A DNA stretch of 64,000 bases, taken from NCBI GenBank assembly GCA_052067355.1, contig JBQHQH010000004.1:129052-193051 (forward strand). Direction: 5' to 3'. The translations under genes were made by a program, and so were the position numbers. The notes under the pieces were generated by a model, which searched no databases, had not been told where the DNA came from, and saw only the letters and a program-made list of their open reading frames with translations. Below, piece after piece: positions 8,744 through 16,865 of the stretch. Origin of the DNA: CABMKH01 sp040797625. Its GTDB lineage: Bacteria > Bacillota > Clostridia > Tissierellales > Tissierellaceae. The stretch's first letter is position 1. Every line of letters begins with the position of its first letter.

Positions 8744-9172
8744 ATTAATAAGCATTATCCCTTATAACTTACTATGCTTATAAAACCTTGTCTTATTCTT
8801 TAAGCCTTAAAATCTTATTGAGTAAAACTTCATTAATATTTCACAAATACTGGAACTAATCATTCTTAAGAAATATCGCATACATTCTATAAAATATTAT
8901 TTATTGCCTATTATTTCGTTATATTGATATTATAATCTTTCTATCAAATTTCTTGATTTTCTACAATGTCCAAGTATTCTATAGTTAAATTATAGTTAGA
9001 AATAGCAATGTAATAACTGACTATTTTCCAGTGACTACATTGCTTTTTTCTTCCTATTGCTTCTATAGCAATTTATATATATTTTAATAATATATCTTTC
9101 TATCCAATAGTCAAATATTGTTATATAATGTAACTAGTAAATTATAGTAATTTCCATAGAAAGAAGTAGTAT
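8744..9172. other. Gene-poor region with candidate + strand small RNA
   Basis: No supported gene in about 430 nt. The clearest signal is a strong + strand terminator at 9004-9049: stem AGCAATGTA / TACATTGCT with an inner ACTG / CAGT helix, then six T residues. No coding frame feeds it. A TATAAT lies near 8930 and a small CTATAGTT-TTATAG hairpin precedes the terminator, so a transcript of about 100 nt (roughly 8945-9049) is possible. Confidence 0.35.
9004..9049 (+). terminator. Orphan Rho-independent terminator
   Basis: Nine-base-pair outer stem AGCAATGTA / TACATTGCT, an inner 4-bp helix and a TTTTTT tail on the + strand. It does not follow any + strand gene, so it probably ends an uncharacterised RNA. 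Confidence 0.65.
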
Positions 9173-9525
9173 ATGAATATCAAACTAGATAAAGTTCAAA
9201 AATACTTAGATTGGTTAAAAATGAAAATGTATTTAGATATTAAAGCATCTACAGCAAAGCAAGGCTAGGGGACTATATTACAGATCTCCCACCTTTAGAA
9301 ATGAAAAAGATAGATAAATCAATTGCCATTTCGGTTGATATTTACAGACACTATAAAAAATTAGAAGATCAACTCAAGGGCAAGTTAGAATATATAGTCA
9401 GTATAAAATCTCAAAGAAATGAGGCACAAGATGACTTGAAAGAATTGCTAGATCTGTTAGATAGTAAGAATATTAATGAAGCAAAATCTAAAATAGAATC
9501 ATTTCTCAGGGAAACATCTAGTTAA
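9173..9525 (+). pseudogene. Small helical protein gene, probably frameshifted
   Basis: An open frame from ATG 9301 to 9525 (74 residues, charged and helical, MKKIDKSIAISVDIY..) has no ribosome site and its frame runs back as GDYITDLPPLE. Another frame from ATG 9173 (MNIKLDKVQKYLDWLKMK) ends in TAG at 9266-9268, just where the second frame could continue. One missing base near 9262-9266 would join them into a protein of about 117 residues. I do not recognise the family. It could instead be an intact 74-residue protein or chance frames. Isolated on the + strand. Confidence 0.4.
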
Positions 9526-9556
9526 GTTCTCTCTTTAAATAAAATCTATTTTAGTG

Positions 9557-9668
9557 TTGACAAGCATACAATTTTAATATAAACTATAAGTACAAAAATA
9601 TTTGCTTACGGAGTGAGGCAAATATTATATCTTTTTAAAAGTAAGGAATCTCGGATAGATTCCTTTTT
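9557..9668 (+). ncRNA. Candidate small RNA A (two hairpins)
   Basis: A TTGACA (9557-9562) with a weak -10 (TAAACT, 17 nt) precedes a stem AATATTTGC / GCAAATATT (9597-9626, 12-nt loop) and then a terminator GGAATCT-CGGAT-AGATTCC with five T residues (9645-9668). No frame of note lies inside. The layout promoter, hairpin, terminator suggests a short stable RNA of about 75 nt. Function unknown. Confidence 0.4.
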
Positions 9669-9716
9669 ACTTGCAACTTTTATAAATAATTTGAATAATA
9701 TATAGATAATAAGTCA

Positions 9717-9801
9717 TATAATATAATACAAAACATCTTAGATAAGATATCTAAGATATTATTATCATTAAAAGCAGGGAACCTTGGATAGGTTCCCTTT
9801 T
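9717..9801 (+). ncRNA. Candidate small RNA B, same layout as A
   Basis: Overlapping TATAAT boxes (9717-9727) precede a stem ATCTTAGAT / ATCTAAGAT (9735-9757) and a terminator GGGAACC-TTGGATA-GGTTCCC with TTTT (9777-9801). The terminator resembles that of candidate A, including the GGATA in the loop and the AAAAG just before it, so the pair may be a tandem duplication. No clear -35 is seen. Function unknown. Confidence 0.35.
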
Positions 9802-9805
9802 ATTG

Positions 9806-9846
9806 TTTAGAGAATACCCCCAGTTAGACTGGGGGTATTCTCTAAA
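9806..9846. repeat. 19-bp perfect stem-loop
   Basis: Perfect inverted repeat of 19 nt on each side (9806-9824 and 9828-9846) around a TAG loop, with an ACCCCCAGT / ACTGGGGGT core that is unusually GC-rich for this genome. No T tract follows in either direction, so it is not a standard terminator. It sits between candidate RNA B and the rnpB terminator. Confidence 0.6.
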
Positions 9847-9848
9847 TA

Positions 9849-9874
9849 AAAAAACCTTGCATTTCACAAGGTTT
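9849..9874 (-). terminator. rnpB terminator
   Basis: Minus strand AACCTTGTGAAATGCAAGGTT followed by TTTTTTT, about 20 nt after the 3' end of rnpB. Confidence 0.8.
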
Positions 9875-9891
9875 TCATTGTATGTATTATA

Positions 9892-10303
9892 AGAGTAAGT
9901 CTATAAGCCGTGTTCTGTTTATATGGCCATCTATCTAAGACCTATTGTTACCAATAGGTTCATGCGACCTACCATTGAAACGATGACGAGCAGCCATCTT
10001 TTTTGTTTCTTTTTGGTCTTGCTCCAGATGGGGTTTACATAGCCACTTAGTCACCTAAGCGCTGGTGAGCTCTTACCTCACCTTTCCAGCCTTACCAGAT
10101 AGCTACCATCTTTCAGTTATTTCATCGGCTATTTCACTACAAACCTAGATATAATATACCTTATACCCAAGCAAGAGTTCTGGCGGTATCTCTCTGTTGC
10201 ACTATCCTTAGGGTTGCCCCCACTGGACGTTATCCAGCATCTTGCTCTATGGAGCACGGACTTTCCTCATGCTAAAAAGCACGCGACCAAACAACTTACT
10301 CCA
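9892..10303 (-). ncRNA. rnpB: RNase P RNA, bacterial type A
   Basis: Catalytic RNA that removes tRNA 5' leaders. The universally conserved blocks are all present on the minus strand in order: GAGGAAAGTCCGTGCTCC near the 5' end, ACAGAGAGATACCGCC, GGTAAGGCTGGAAAGGTG, GGTAAGAGCTCACCAGCG, and ACAGAACACGGCTTATAGAC near the 3' end. The ends pair as P1 (GGAGTAAGTT with ACTTACTC). About 410 nt. The AAACCCCATCTGGAGCAAGACC block and overall pattern suggest type A rather than the Bacillus type B. Confidence 0.95.
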
Positions 10304-10314
10304 AATCTATTAAG

Positions 10315-10343
10315 ATTATAACATATAAAACTCTAAATTTCAA
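10315..10343 (-). promoter_or_regulatory. rnpB promoter
   Basis: Minus strand TTGAAA (10338-10343), 17-nt spacer, TATAAT (10315-10320). The predicted start falls within a few bases of the rnpB 5' end. Confidence 0.75.
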
Positions 10344-10378
10344 ATTATTTTTGTCTGTAGACTTCTATACTACATAGC

Positions 10379-11092
10379 TTAATCCTCTGTATAATACAAT
10401 ATACTGCCGCAGTTCTCACATCGAATAATCTCTTTCCCATTTTTTAACATATCCATAAGATATTTAGGTATACTCATATTACACCCATTACATATATCGT
10501 TATTTATAGCTACGATTCCCCTACCTCTTCTTTTCTTTATCTCTCTATAAAGTTTCAAAATATCCGTATCAATATCAGCCTCTATTTTATCTATGATATC
10601 TTGTTCCTCAGATATTTGATCTTCAATCTCAGTAAATCTCTCTTTATATTCAACCTCATTGTCCTCTAATTCACATCTATATATATCTAACTTGTGATTA
10701 TCTCCTCTATAGAGACTTTCCAAATCATCAACTTCATCCATTAAACTCAATATTTCCAATTCTACTTCATCCATTAGACCTACTATACTATCTTTTTCTT
10801 GACTTAAATACTCCAGTTGTTTTATATCTGATATATGTCCTTTATATAAATCTAGATCTATTTCTTTAGACTTATACATATATTCCTTTAGTCTCTTTTC
10901 TTTTTCTTTAATTTCTCTCTTTCTCTCATCTAGATCTATTTCAATCTTTGCCACTCTAGACTTAAATTCCTCAATCCTTCCTTTAATGGAACTTATCTTA
11001 AGCTTTTGATTGACTATATTCAGTTCCTTTTTATACTTATCTAATCTTTGACTATGAGCTTCCAACTTCCATATTAAATCTAATTGGTCCAT
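10379..11092 (-). CDS. C4 zinc-ribbon, coiled-coil protein (DUF164 type)
   Basis: 237 residues: a long coiled coil (about residues 1-185, full of K/E heptads) and a C-terminal zinc ribbon with CNGCNMSIP and, 20 residues later, CENCGSILYY. This is the conserved zinc-ribbon family often encoded beside the Nif3-like protein; proposed roles involve RNA or nucleic-acid binding but no activity is certain. ATG with GGGGG upstream; 19 nt downstream of the Nif3-like gene, with which it is probably co-transcribed. Confidence 0.85.
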   Translation of the reverse strand: MDQLDLIWKLEAHSQRLDKYKKELNIVNQKLKISSIKGRIEEFKSRVAKIEIDLDERKREIKEKEKRLKEYMYKSKEIDLDLYKGHISDIKQLEYLSQEKDSIVGLMDEVELEILSLMDEVDDLESLYRGDNHKLDIYRCELEDNEVEYKERFTEIEDQISEEQDIIDKIEADIDTDILKLYREIKKRRGRGIVAINNDICNGCNMSIPKYLMDMLKNGKEIIRCENCGSILYYTED

Positions 11093-11111
11093 GGTTTAAC
11101 CCCCAATATTA

Positions 11112-11903
11112 TCAATATACCATCATAGGTAAACTTGATTCCATTATGACTTCTGTAGAGACTTCTCCATTTAATTTTTCATCTAGCCTTTTCTTTATAG
11201 CTGGTAAGACTATCTTCTCTGTATTAAAATGTCCTGCATCTACTATGGTTAGTCCCAATTCATATCCTAGTTGTGCATCATGATATTTTATATCGCCTGT
11301 AATATATATATCTGCTCCACTAGCATATGCATCATATATAAAATCACTTCCACTTCCTCCACATACTGCTACTCTATTTATTTCTATATCCTTATCTCCA
11401 TATACTATTATACTATCTACTTCAAGTTTTTTCTTGACTATATTTAGATACTCAGTCAATGGCATGTGTTCTACCATGCCAATTCTTCCATATCCATAAG
11501 TATTATCATCCTGAGTAACTACTCTTTTTAAAGTTTCTGTATCCCTTAAGCCTAGAATATCTGCCAATTGGTGGCTTACCCCTTCTTCTGCCATATCTAA
11601 ATTAGAATGAGCATTATATACCACTATATTATTTTTTATTATATCTAGTACTAATCTCCCCTTATAACTTTCAGATGTAATACTCTTTAATGGTTTAAAT
11701 ATCGTTGGATGATGGGTGATTATCATATCATAATCATATTTAATTGCCATATCCAATATATTTCTATCTAGATCCAATGCTATTAATATCTTAGCTATAT
11801 CTCTTTTAAGATCTCCTATTTGAAATCCAGTATTATCCCAAGCATCTACTAGATATGGCTTTGCCCACTCTTCCATTATTTCAATAATATCAGCTACCTT
11901 CAA
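11112..11903 (-). CDS. Nif3-like dinuclear metal-centre protein (YqfO family)
   Basis: NIF3/GTP cyclohydrolase I type 2-like protein, 263 residues. Metal-ligand motifs: HHPTIFKPLKSI (about residues 61-72), NAHSNLD, and DAGHFNTEKIVL with the conserved His and Glu near the C-terminus. It lacks the PII-like insertion found in longer homologues such as B. subtilis YqfO. Enzymatic function is unsettled. The start overlaps the 3' end of trmK by 14 nt, so translation is coupled, as in many Firmicutes. Confidence 0.9.
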   Translation of the reverse strand: MKVADIIEIMEEWAKPYLVDAWDNTGFQIGDLKRDIAKILIALDLDRNILDMAIKYDYDMIITHHPTIFKPLKSITSESYKGRLVLDIIKNNIVVYNAHSNLDMAEEGVSHQLADILGLRDTETLKRVVTQDDNTYGYGRIGMVEHMPLTEYLNIVKKKLEVDSIIVYGDKDIEINRVAVCGGSGSDFIYDAYASGADIYITGDIKYHDAQLGYELGLTIVDAGHFNTEKIVLPAIKKRLDEKLNGEVSTEVIMESSLPMMVY

Positions 11904-12588
11904 TACTTAATAACACCTCCTGAAACTCTTCTTTTAATCTATGAATCTGCAAGTATCTAGCTCTACTCTTTGATGACTCCTTTCCTTCTAACTCTCTTAA
12001 GACTTTTTCTAAAATATCTATTTTATATCTTAAAAATTCTACCAATAGAGGATGTCTCTTTTCTATTAATCTTTCTCCTATTTCATAGTTTATATTCTTA
12101 CCTATTGAGCTCTTTCCCCTCTTTGCATATATTATCTCATAAAATTTGTCATCTTCTCTAGCTAGTCCTTCGTCTATGATCTGAAAATCATTCTCCACTA
12201 GATATCTTCTCAATTCACTACTTGCCACCATTGGCTGAAATATAAAATGGGCTATAGAATCTCTTATATCTTTATCTTTTTCTAATATATCTCTTATTAG
12301 GATTCCTCCCATGCCAGCCATAATCACTGTATCTACTTCATTTAATCCTATCGGTCTTAATCCGTCTCCCAATCTAGTTTCTATATAATTTACCAGATCT
12401 AATTCTTCTACATATGCTATGGTCTTGTCCAAAGAATTTTTACTTATATCTGTAGCTATGACTTTCTTAGATATTCCACTCTTTATTAAATGAATTGGTA
12501 TATATCCATGATCTGTACCAACATCTGCTACTATGGAGTTCTTTGGCACAAAATTTACTATTTCCAATAAGCGATTGGAAAGTCTCAC
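11890..12588 (-). CDS. trmK: tRNA (adenine(22)-N1)-methyltransferase
   Basis: SAM-dependent enzyme that makes m1A22 in tRNA. 232 residues from a GTG start (VRLSNRLLEIVNFVP), chosen because the family starts here and GAGGGGG lies about 7 nt upstream; longer reading to a TTG at 12627 is possible but would run through a hairpin. Motif I is VADVGTDHGYIPIHLI, followed by VDTVIMAGMGGILIRDIL. C-terminal helical coiled coil. Same rpoD-trmK-nif3 order as B. subtilis. Confidence 0.9.
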   Translation of the reverse strand: MRLSNRLLEIVNFVPKNSIVADVGTDHGYIPIHLIKSGISKKVIATDISKNSLDKTIAYVEELDLVNYIETRLGDGLRPIGLNEVDTVIMAGMGGILIRDILEKDKDIRDSIAHFIFQPMVASSELRRYLVENDFQIIDEGLAREDDKFYEIIYAKRGKSSIGKNINYEIGERLIEKRHPLLVEFLRYKIDILEKVLRELEGKESSKSRARYLQIHRLKEEFQEVLLSIEGS

Positions 12589-12618
12589 ATAATCGCCCCC
12601 TCTTTTCATATAATTAAA

Positions 12619-12638
12619 GATTCGCAATTCTGCGAATC
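12619..12638 (-). terminator. Weak terminator or processing hairpin, rpoD-trmK
   Basis: GATTCGCA / TGCGAATC with a 4-nt loop just after the rpoD stop, followed on the minus strand by TTTAATT only. Probably attenuates rather than ends transcription into trmK. Confidence 0.45.
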
Positions 12639-12643
12639 CTTAA

Positions 12644-13768
12644 TTATTCTAAGAAATCTTTTAATTTTTTACTTCTACTTGGATGTCTCAATTTTCTCAA
12701 TGCCTTAGCTTCTATTTGTCTTATTCTTTCACGAGTAACTTCAAATTCTTTTCCCACTTCTTCAAGAGTCCTAGTTCTTCCATCATCTAAACCAAATCTC
12801 AATCTCAAGACCTTTTGCTCTCTCGGTGTCAATGTATCTAGTACGTCTATTAACTGTTCTCTTAGCATGGTAAAAGTTGCAGCTTCAGCAGGCGCTAATA
12901 CATCGTCATCTGGAATAAAATCCCCTAAATGACTATCTTCTTCTTCTCCTATAGGAGTTTCTAAAGATACTGGCTCTTGAGCTATTTTCATGATCTCCCT
13001 TACTCTTTCTACATCTAAGTCCATTTCTTTTCCAATTTCTTCAGGAGTAGGATCTCTTCCCAATTCCTGTACTAATTGTCTTTGAACTCTAACTAATTTG
13101 TTGATAGTCTCTACCATATGAACTGGTATCCTAATGGTCCTTGCTTGATCTGCTATAGCTCTAGTTATAGCTTGCCTAATCCACCAAGTTGCATAAGTAC
13201 TAAATTTAAATCCCTTTCTATATTCAAACTTCTCTACAGCTTTCATAAGCCCTAGATTTCCCTCTTGAATCAGATCTAAAAATAGCATCCCTCTACCTAC
13301 ATATCGTTTTGCAATACTTACTACTAGTCTAAGATTGGCCTCAGCTAATTGTTTCTTTGCCACCTCATCTCCAGACTCCATTCTCTTCGCTAGTTCTACC
13401 TCTTCATTTCCTGTCAACAAAGGTATTTTCCCTATTTCCTTCAAGTACATCCTTACTGGATCATCTACATTGATTCCCTTGGGAACAGATAAATCATCAA
13501 TTTTCGTCTCATCATCACTGTCATCGTCTATATCTTCATTATCTAATAGTATATCTTCATCCTTATCACCTAATACCTCTATACCTATATCTTCAAATTT
13601 TTGATATATATCATCTATTTCATCACTTTCTAAATCTATCTCTTCAAGAGCATCCATTATCTCCTTATAGGACAGTGACCCAAGCTTTTTACCTTTGGAA
13701 ATCAACTTTTTTATAGACTCTTGTTTTTCACTTAGACTCTTTTTGTCGTCTTTCCTATTTTGATCCAA
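12644..13768 (-). CDS. rpoD: Primary sigma factor SigA (RpoD)
   Basis: Housekeeping sigma-70, 374 residues. Short region 1.1 and an acidic linker (residues 70-95), region 1.2 from DDPVRMYLKEIGKIPLL, region 2 with YVGRGMLFLDLIQEGNLGLMKAVEKFEYRKGFKFSTYATWWIRQAI core motifs, region 3, and region 4 helix-turn-helix ending VTRERIRQIEAKALRKLRHPSRS. TTG start with GGAGGT upstream. It follows dnaG by 14 nt in the classic dnaG-rpoD macromolecular synthesis operon. Confidence 0.97.
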   Translation of the reverse strand: MDQNRKDDKKSLSEKQESIKKLISKGKKLGSLSYKEIMDALEEIDLESDEIDDIYQKFEDIGIEVLGDKDEDILLDNEDIDDDSDDETKIDDLSVPKGINVDDPVRMYLKEIGKIPLLTGNEEVELAKRMESGDEVAKKQLAEANLRLVVSIAKRYVGRGMLFLDLIQEGNLGLMKAVEKFEYRKGFKFSTYATWWIRQAITRAIADQARTIRIPVHMVETINKLVRVQRQLVQELGRDPTPEEIGKEMDLDVERVREIMKIAQEPVSLETPIGEEEDSHLGDFIPDDDVLAPAEAATFTMLREQLIDVLDTLTPREQKVLRLRFGLDDGRTRTLEEVGKEFEVTRERIRQIEAKALRKLRHPSRSKKLKDFLE

Positions 13769-13782
13769 CTATGCTACCTCCC

Positions 13783-15603
13783 TTACTCATGCCTAATTAA
13801 TTTTATTTCGTTATTTAATCTTGTTAGCTCTAAACACAGATCGATAAAGTATCTATTTTCTTCTTCATCTTTTTCTTGTTTTTTCTCTAATACTTCTATA
13901 CTATTAAGGACTTCTTGTCTCTGTTTTTCTAGATTATTATGAATCACAGTATTTATTAAATCTCTTATGATATCTTCCATAATAGTTGTCTCATACTTTA
14001 CTTCATTTTTAGCTATAAAATTAATCAAATCTATATCTATATCACTATCCTTAGCAAATTCTACTATATTATCTATCCTAAGTAAATTAGATGCATTATA
14101 TTCCTCATCTATTAATCTATATATTTTTTTGCATTCAACAGATGAAAAATCATCTATTGATAATTTATCACTTATTAAGTTAAAATAATCTCTATCATCT
14201 ATCATCAATCTAATCAAGTCTAATTCAGCCTTTAAGTATCCTGATGTTATCTTATATCTAACCGGCTCAATATCTGGTGCTTTATTCTTAAAAGTCTTAC
14301 TGTCCTTTCCAGACCCTGTATTATCCATATTCAGCATTATCTCTTTTTTTATAGCCTCTTTAGATATTCCAGTTTCTTCAGATACTTTCTCTATATATAC
14401 ATCCTGTTTCACGGGACTATTGAGAGATCTAATTATGGCCGCAACTTCAATTGTAAATTTAATTTTATCCTCTGTATTATCTATATTGTATTTATCTTTG
14501 AGAATATAAATTCTATAATCTACATAATTATATGAATTAGCATATAATTTTTCAAATTCTAACATTCCATATTTATTAATATATTCATCTGGATCCATGC
14601 CATCAGGTAATATTATTATCCTAGGATGTATATTATCTTCTAAAAGGATATTTATTGCCCTAAGAGTAGCTTTTATTCCTGCAGCATCAGAATCATAACA
14701 TATATATACCTCTTTTCCATACCTTTTTAAGAGTTTAGACTGTCTCTGAGTTAAGCTAGTTCCTAAACTAGCAACAGCATAGTTAATTCCCTTAGAATGG
14801 AGAGATATCACATCCATATAACCTTCTACTAGGAGTATCCTCTGTCTATTTGAATGTTTGCTTACTAAATTTAGTCCATAGAGATGCTCCCCTTTATTGA
14901 ATATAATGCTCTCTTTAGAATTTAAGTATTTTGGCATGGTTTGGTCCATCACCCTACCACCAAACCCAATTACTCTAGAATTTGTATCTATGATTGGAAA
15001 TATTATTCTATTTCTAAACCTATCATAATAGCCATTATTCCCATTTCTCTTAGCAATCAATCCTATTTTCTCTATTTCTTCATCTTTATACCCAATATTG
15101 TTCAAATATTTGTATATACTATCCCAGCTATTAGGCGAATAACCTAGTCCAAATCTTTGAATTACCTTAGGCCCTATCTGCCTCCTCCGTAAATATTCTA
15201 ATGCCCTAGAATTACTTATTAGGTTTTTATAAAAAAATCTCGCCGCTTCCCTATTGATCTTATATAGCCTTTCCTTTTCATCAGTATATCTATCTTTTAC
15301 TTGTCCCTCTTTTATCTCTATTCCATATTTATTTGCTAAAAACTTTACTGCTTCTACAAAATCCATATTTTCCTTCTTCATTATGAAGGAGATACTATCT
15401 CCCCCTTCTCCACAGCCAAAGCAATGATAGAACTGTCTTGTATCAGAAACAGTAAAAGAAGGAGTTTTTTCATTATGAAAAGGACAAAGCCCTAGATAAT
15501 TAGCACCAGATTTTTTTAACGGAACATAATCAGATACTATTTCAAGAATATCACATCTATCCTTCACCTTTTCAATTGTTTCATCACTAATATAACTTGC
15601 CAT
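13783..15603 (-). CDS. dnaG: DNA primase
   Basis: Makes RNA primers at the replication fork. 606 residues from ATG 15603 (MASYISDETIEKV), which has AGGTGAT upstream. N-terminal CHC2 zinc finger (CPFHNEKTPSFTV ... FYHCFGCGEGG), catalytic core, TOPRIM domain with LLVEGYMDVISLH and YDSDAAGIKA (about residues 250-320), and a divergent C-terminal helicase-binding domain. Tight spacing with rpoD. Confidence 0.96.
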   Translation of the reverse strand: MASYISDETIEKVKDRCDILEIVSDYVPLKKSGANYLGLCPFHNEKTPSFTVSDTRQFYHCFGCGEGGDSISFIMKKENMDFVEAVKFLANKYGIEIKEGQVKDRYTDEKERLYKINREAARFFYKNLISNSRALEYLRRRQIGPKVIQRFGLGYSPNSWDSIYKYLNNIGYKDEEIEKIGLIAKRNGNNGYYDRFRNRIIFPIIDTNSRVIGFGGRVMDQTMPKYLNSKESIIFNKGEHLYGLNLVSKHSNRQRILLVEGYMDVISLHSKGINYAVASLGTSLTQRQSKLLKRYGKEVYICYDSDAAGIKATLRAINILLEDNIHPRIIILPDGMDPDEYINKYGMLEFEKLYANSYNYVDYRIYILKDKYNIDNTEDKIKFTIEVAAIIRSLNSPVKQDVYIEKVSEETGISKEAIKKEIMLNMDNTGSGKDSKTFKNKAPDIEPVRYKITSGYLKAELDLIRLMIDDRDYFNLISDKLSIDDFSSVECKKIYRLIDEEYNASNLLRIDNIVEFAKDSDIDIDLINFIAKNEVKYETTIMEDIIRDLINTVIHNNLEKQRQEVLNSIEVLEKKQEKDEEENRYFIDLCLELTRLNNEIKLIRHE

Positions 15604-15681
15604 ATTATCACCTAAATTCACCTGCTATCTTATATCTCTTTAATAACAATATTCGACATAAAAATTGAAAATCCTTCTTTT

Positions 15682-16698
15682 TTAATAATTTTCCCAAGGT
15701 TTTGGAATAAATAAATTAGAAAATACATTAACTGCATATCTATCTGTCATCCCTGCTATGTAGTCACATATTCTATCCTCTATAGATGACTTATATCCAG
15801 TATATTCCTTTTGGTATTCTAATGGTAGTTTATCCATATTCTTCAAATAATAATTATAAAGTTCTGTAATTATATATTCAGTTTTATCATCTTCAGACTT
15901 AGCTTTCTTATTAAAGTATACATTTTCAAACATAAACTGTCGTAATTTGTCTGTACTCTCACCTATTTCATCACTCATAGATATAACTTTTTTATCCTGA
16001 CTGTTTTTTATTACATCTATAATCATGGTGTTTATTCTCTTACCATGTGTTTTGCCTATTGTTCTAAGACAATCCCTTGGTAAATCTCCTATTTCTATAA
16101 TTCCTGCTCTTATGGCATCATCTATATCATGATTGATATATGCTATTCTATCTGCAACTCTGACTACTTGCCCTTCTAAGGTCTTGCTTATATTTTTTCC
16201 AGAATGATTTATTATACCCTCCCTGACTTCATATGTCAAATTAAGTCCAATTCTGTCTCTATTATGTTCTAATATATCTACAATCCTAAGACTTTGCCTA
16301 TTATGTTCAAATCCATTAGGATGTAGAGCATTAAGTACTCTTTCCCCTGTATGCCCAAAAGGAGTATGTCCTAAATCATGCCCTAATGCTATAGCCTCTA
16401 CTAGATCTTCATTTAATCTTAAGGCCCTAGCCAATGTCCTACTAATTTGAGCTACTTCAAGAGTATGGGTTAATCTAGTGCGAAAATGATCTCCCTCAGG
16501 TGCCACGAAAACTTGAGTTTTATGTTTCAATCTTCTAAAGGCTTTAGAATGAATGATCCTATCTCTATCTCTCTGAAATTCAGTCCTTACATCACATTTC
16601 TCTTCAAAGAATTTACGCCCTTTTGAGTTTTCACTTAGTACTGCCAATGATGATAGTCTTTCCCTTTCATTCTTTTCAATTTGAGTTCGTATTATCAT
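15682..16698 (-). CDS. Deoxyguanosinetriphosphate triphosphohydrolase-like protein
   Basis: HD-domain dNTP triphosphohydrolase (Dgt family), 338 residues. Motifs: FRTRLTHTLEVAQISRTLA (first His), ALGHDLGHTPFGHTGE (HD pair) and AYINHDIDDAIRAG (third Asp). Such enzymes hydrolyse dGTP or other dNTPs and trim nucleotide pools or restrict phage. It sits between the PPDK regulator and dnaG, a common position in clostridia, with its own upstream region of about 160 nt. Substrate preference is not deducible. Confidence 0.92.
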   Translation of the reverse strand: MIIRTQIEKNERERLSSLAVLSENSKGRKFFEEKCDVRTEFQRDRDRIIHSKAFRRLKHKTQVFVAPEGDHFRTRLTHTLEVAQISRTLARALRLNEDLVEAIALGHDLGHTPFGHTGERVLNALHPNGFEHNRQSLRIVDILEHNRDRIGLNLTYEVREGIINHSGKNISKTLEGQVVRVADRIAYINHDIDDAIRAGIIEIGDLPRDCLRTIGKTHGKRINTMIIDVIKNSQDKKVISMSDEIGESTDKLRQFMFENVYFNKKAKSEDDKTEYIITELYNYYLKNMDKLPLEYQKEYTGYKSSIEDRICDYIAGMTDRYAVNVFSNLFIPKPWENY

Positions 16699-16735
16699 TT
16701 ACTCTTTACCCCATTTCACATAAAGGAAACTTTCA

Positions 16736-16749
16736 TTGACTATAGTCAA
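16736..16749. repeat. Palindrome upstream of dgt
   Basis: TTGACTATAGTCAA, a perfect 14-nt palindrome about 40 nt before the dgt start and downstream of a TATAAT-like box. It might be an operator or 5' UTR hairpin; nothing else is seen in this intergenic region. Confidence 0.3.
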
Positions 16750-16835
16750 CAAATCATCTCATATATTATATATACAACATAAAACCAAAAAATCCTTCTT
16801 TATTATATAAATTTTTAAAAATATATAATAAGAAT

Positions 16836-16865
16836 AATAGAAGTGTTGAATTCAACACTTCTATT
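16836..16865 (-). terminator. Terminator after the PPDK regulator gene
   Basis: A perfect 30-nt palindrome (AATAGAAGTGTTGAA and its complement) covers the stop codon of the gene and is followed on the minus strand by a T-rich stretch. Ends the glyQ-glyS-ccpN operon. Confidence 0.65.

Noticed and set aside
9557..9846. CRISPR-like repeats near rnpB
   Set aside because: Hairpins differ in sequence and spacing, only two or three copies, and no cas gene is present.
12589..12627. Extended TTG start for trmK
   Set aside because: It would put the start inside the rpoD-trmK hairpin without a ribosome site; the GTG at 12588 has GAGGGGG and fits the family.
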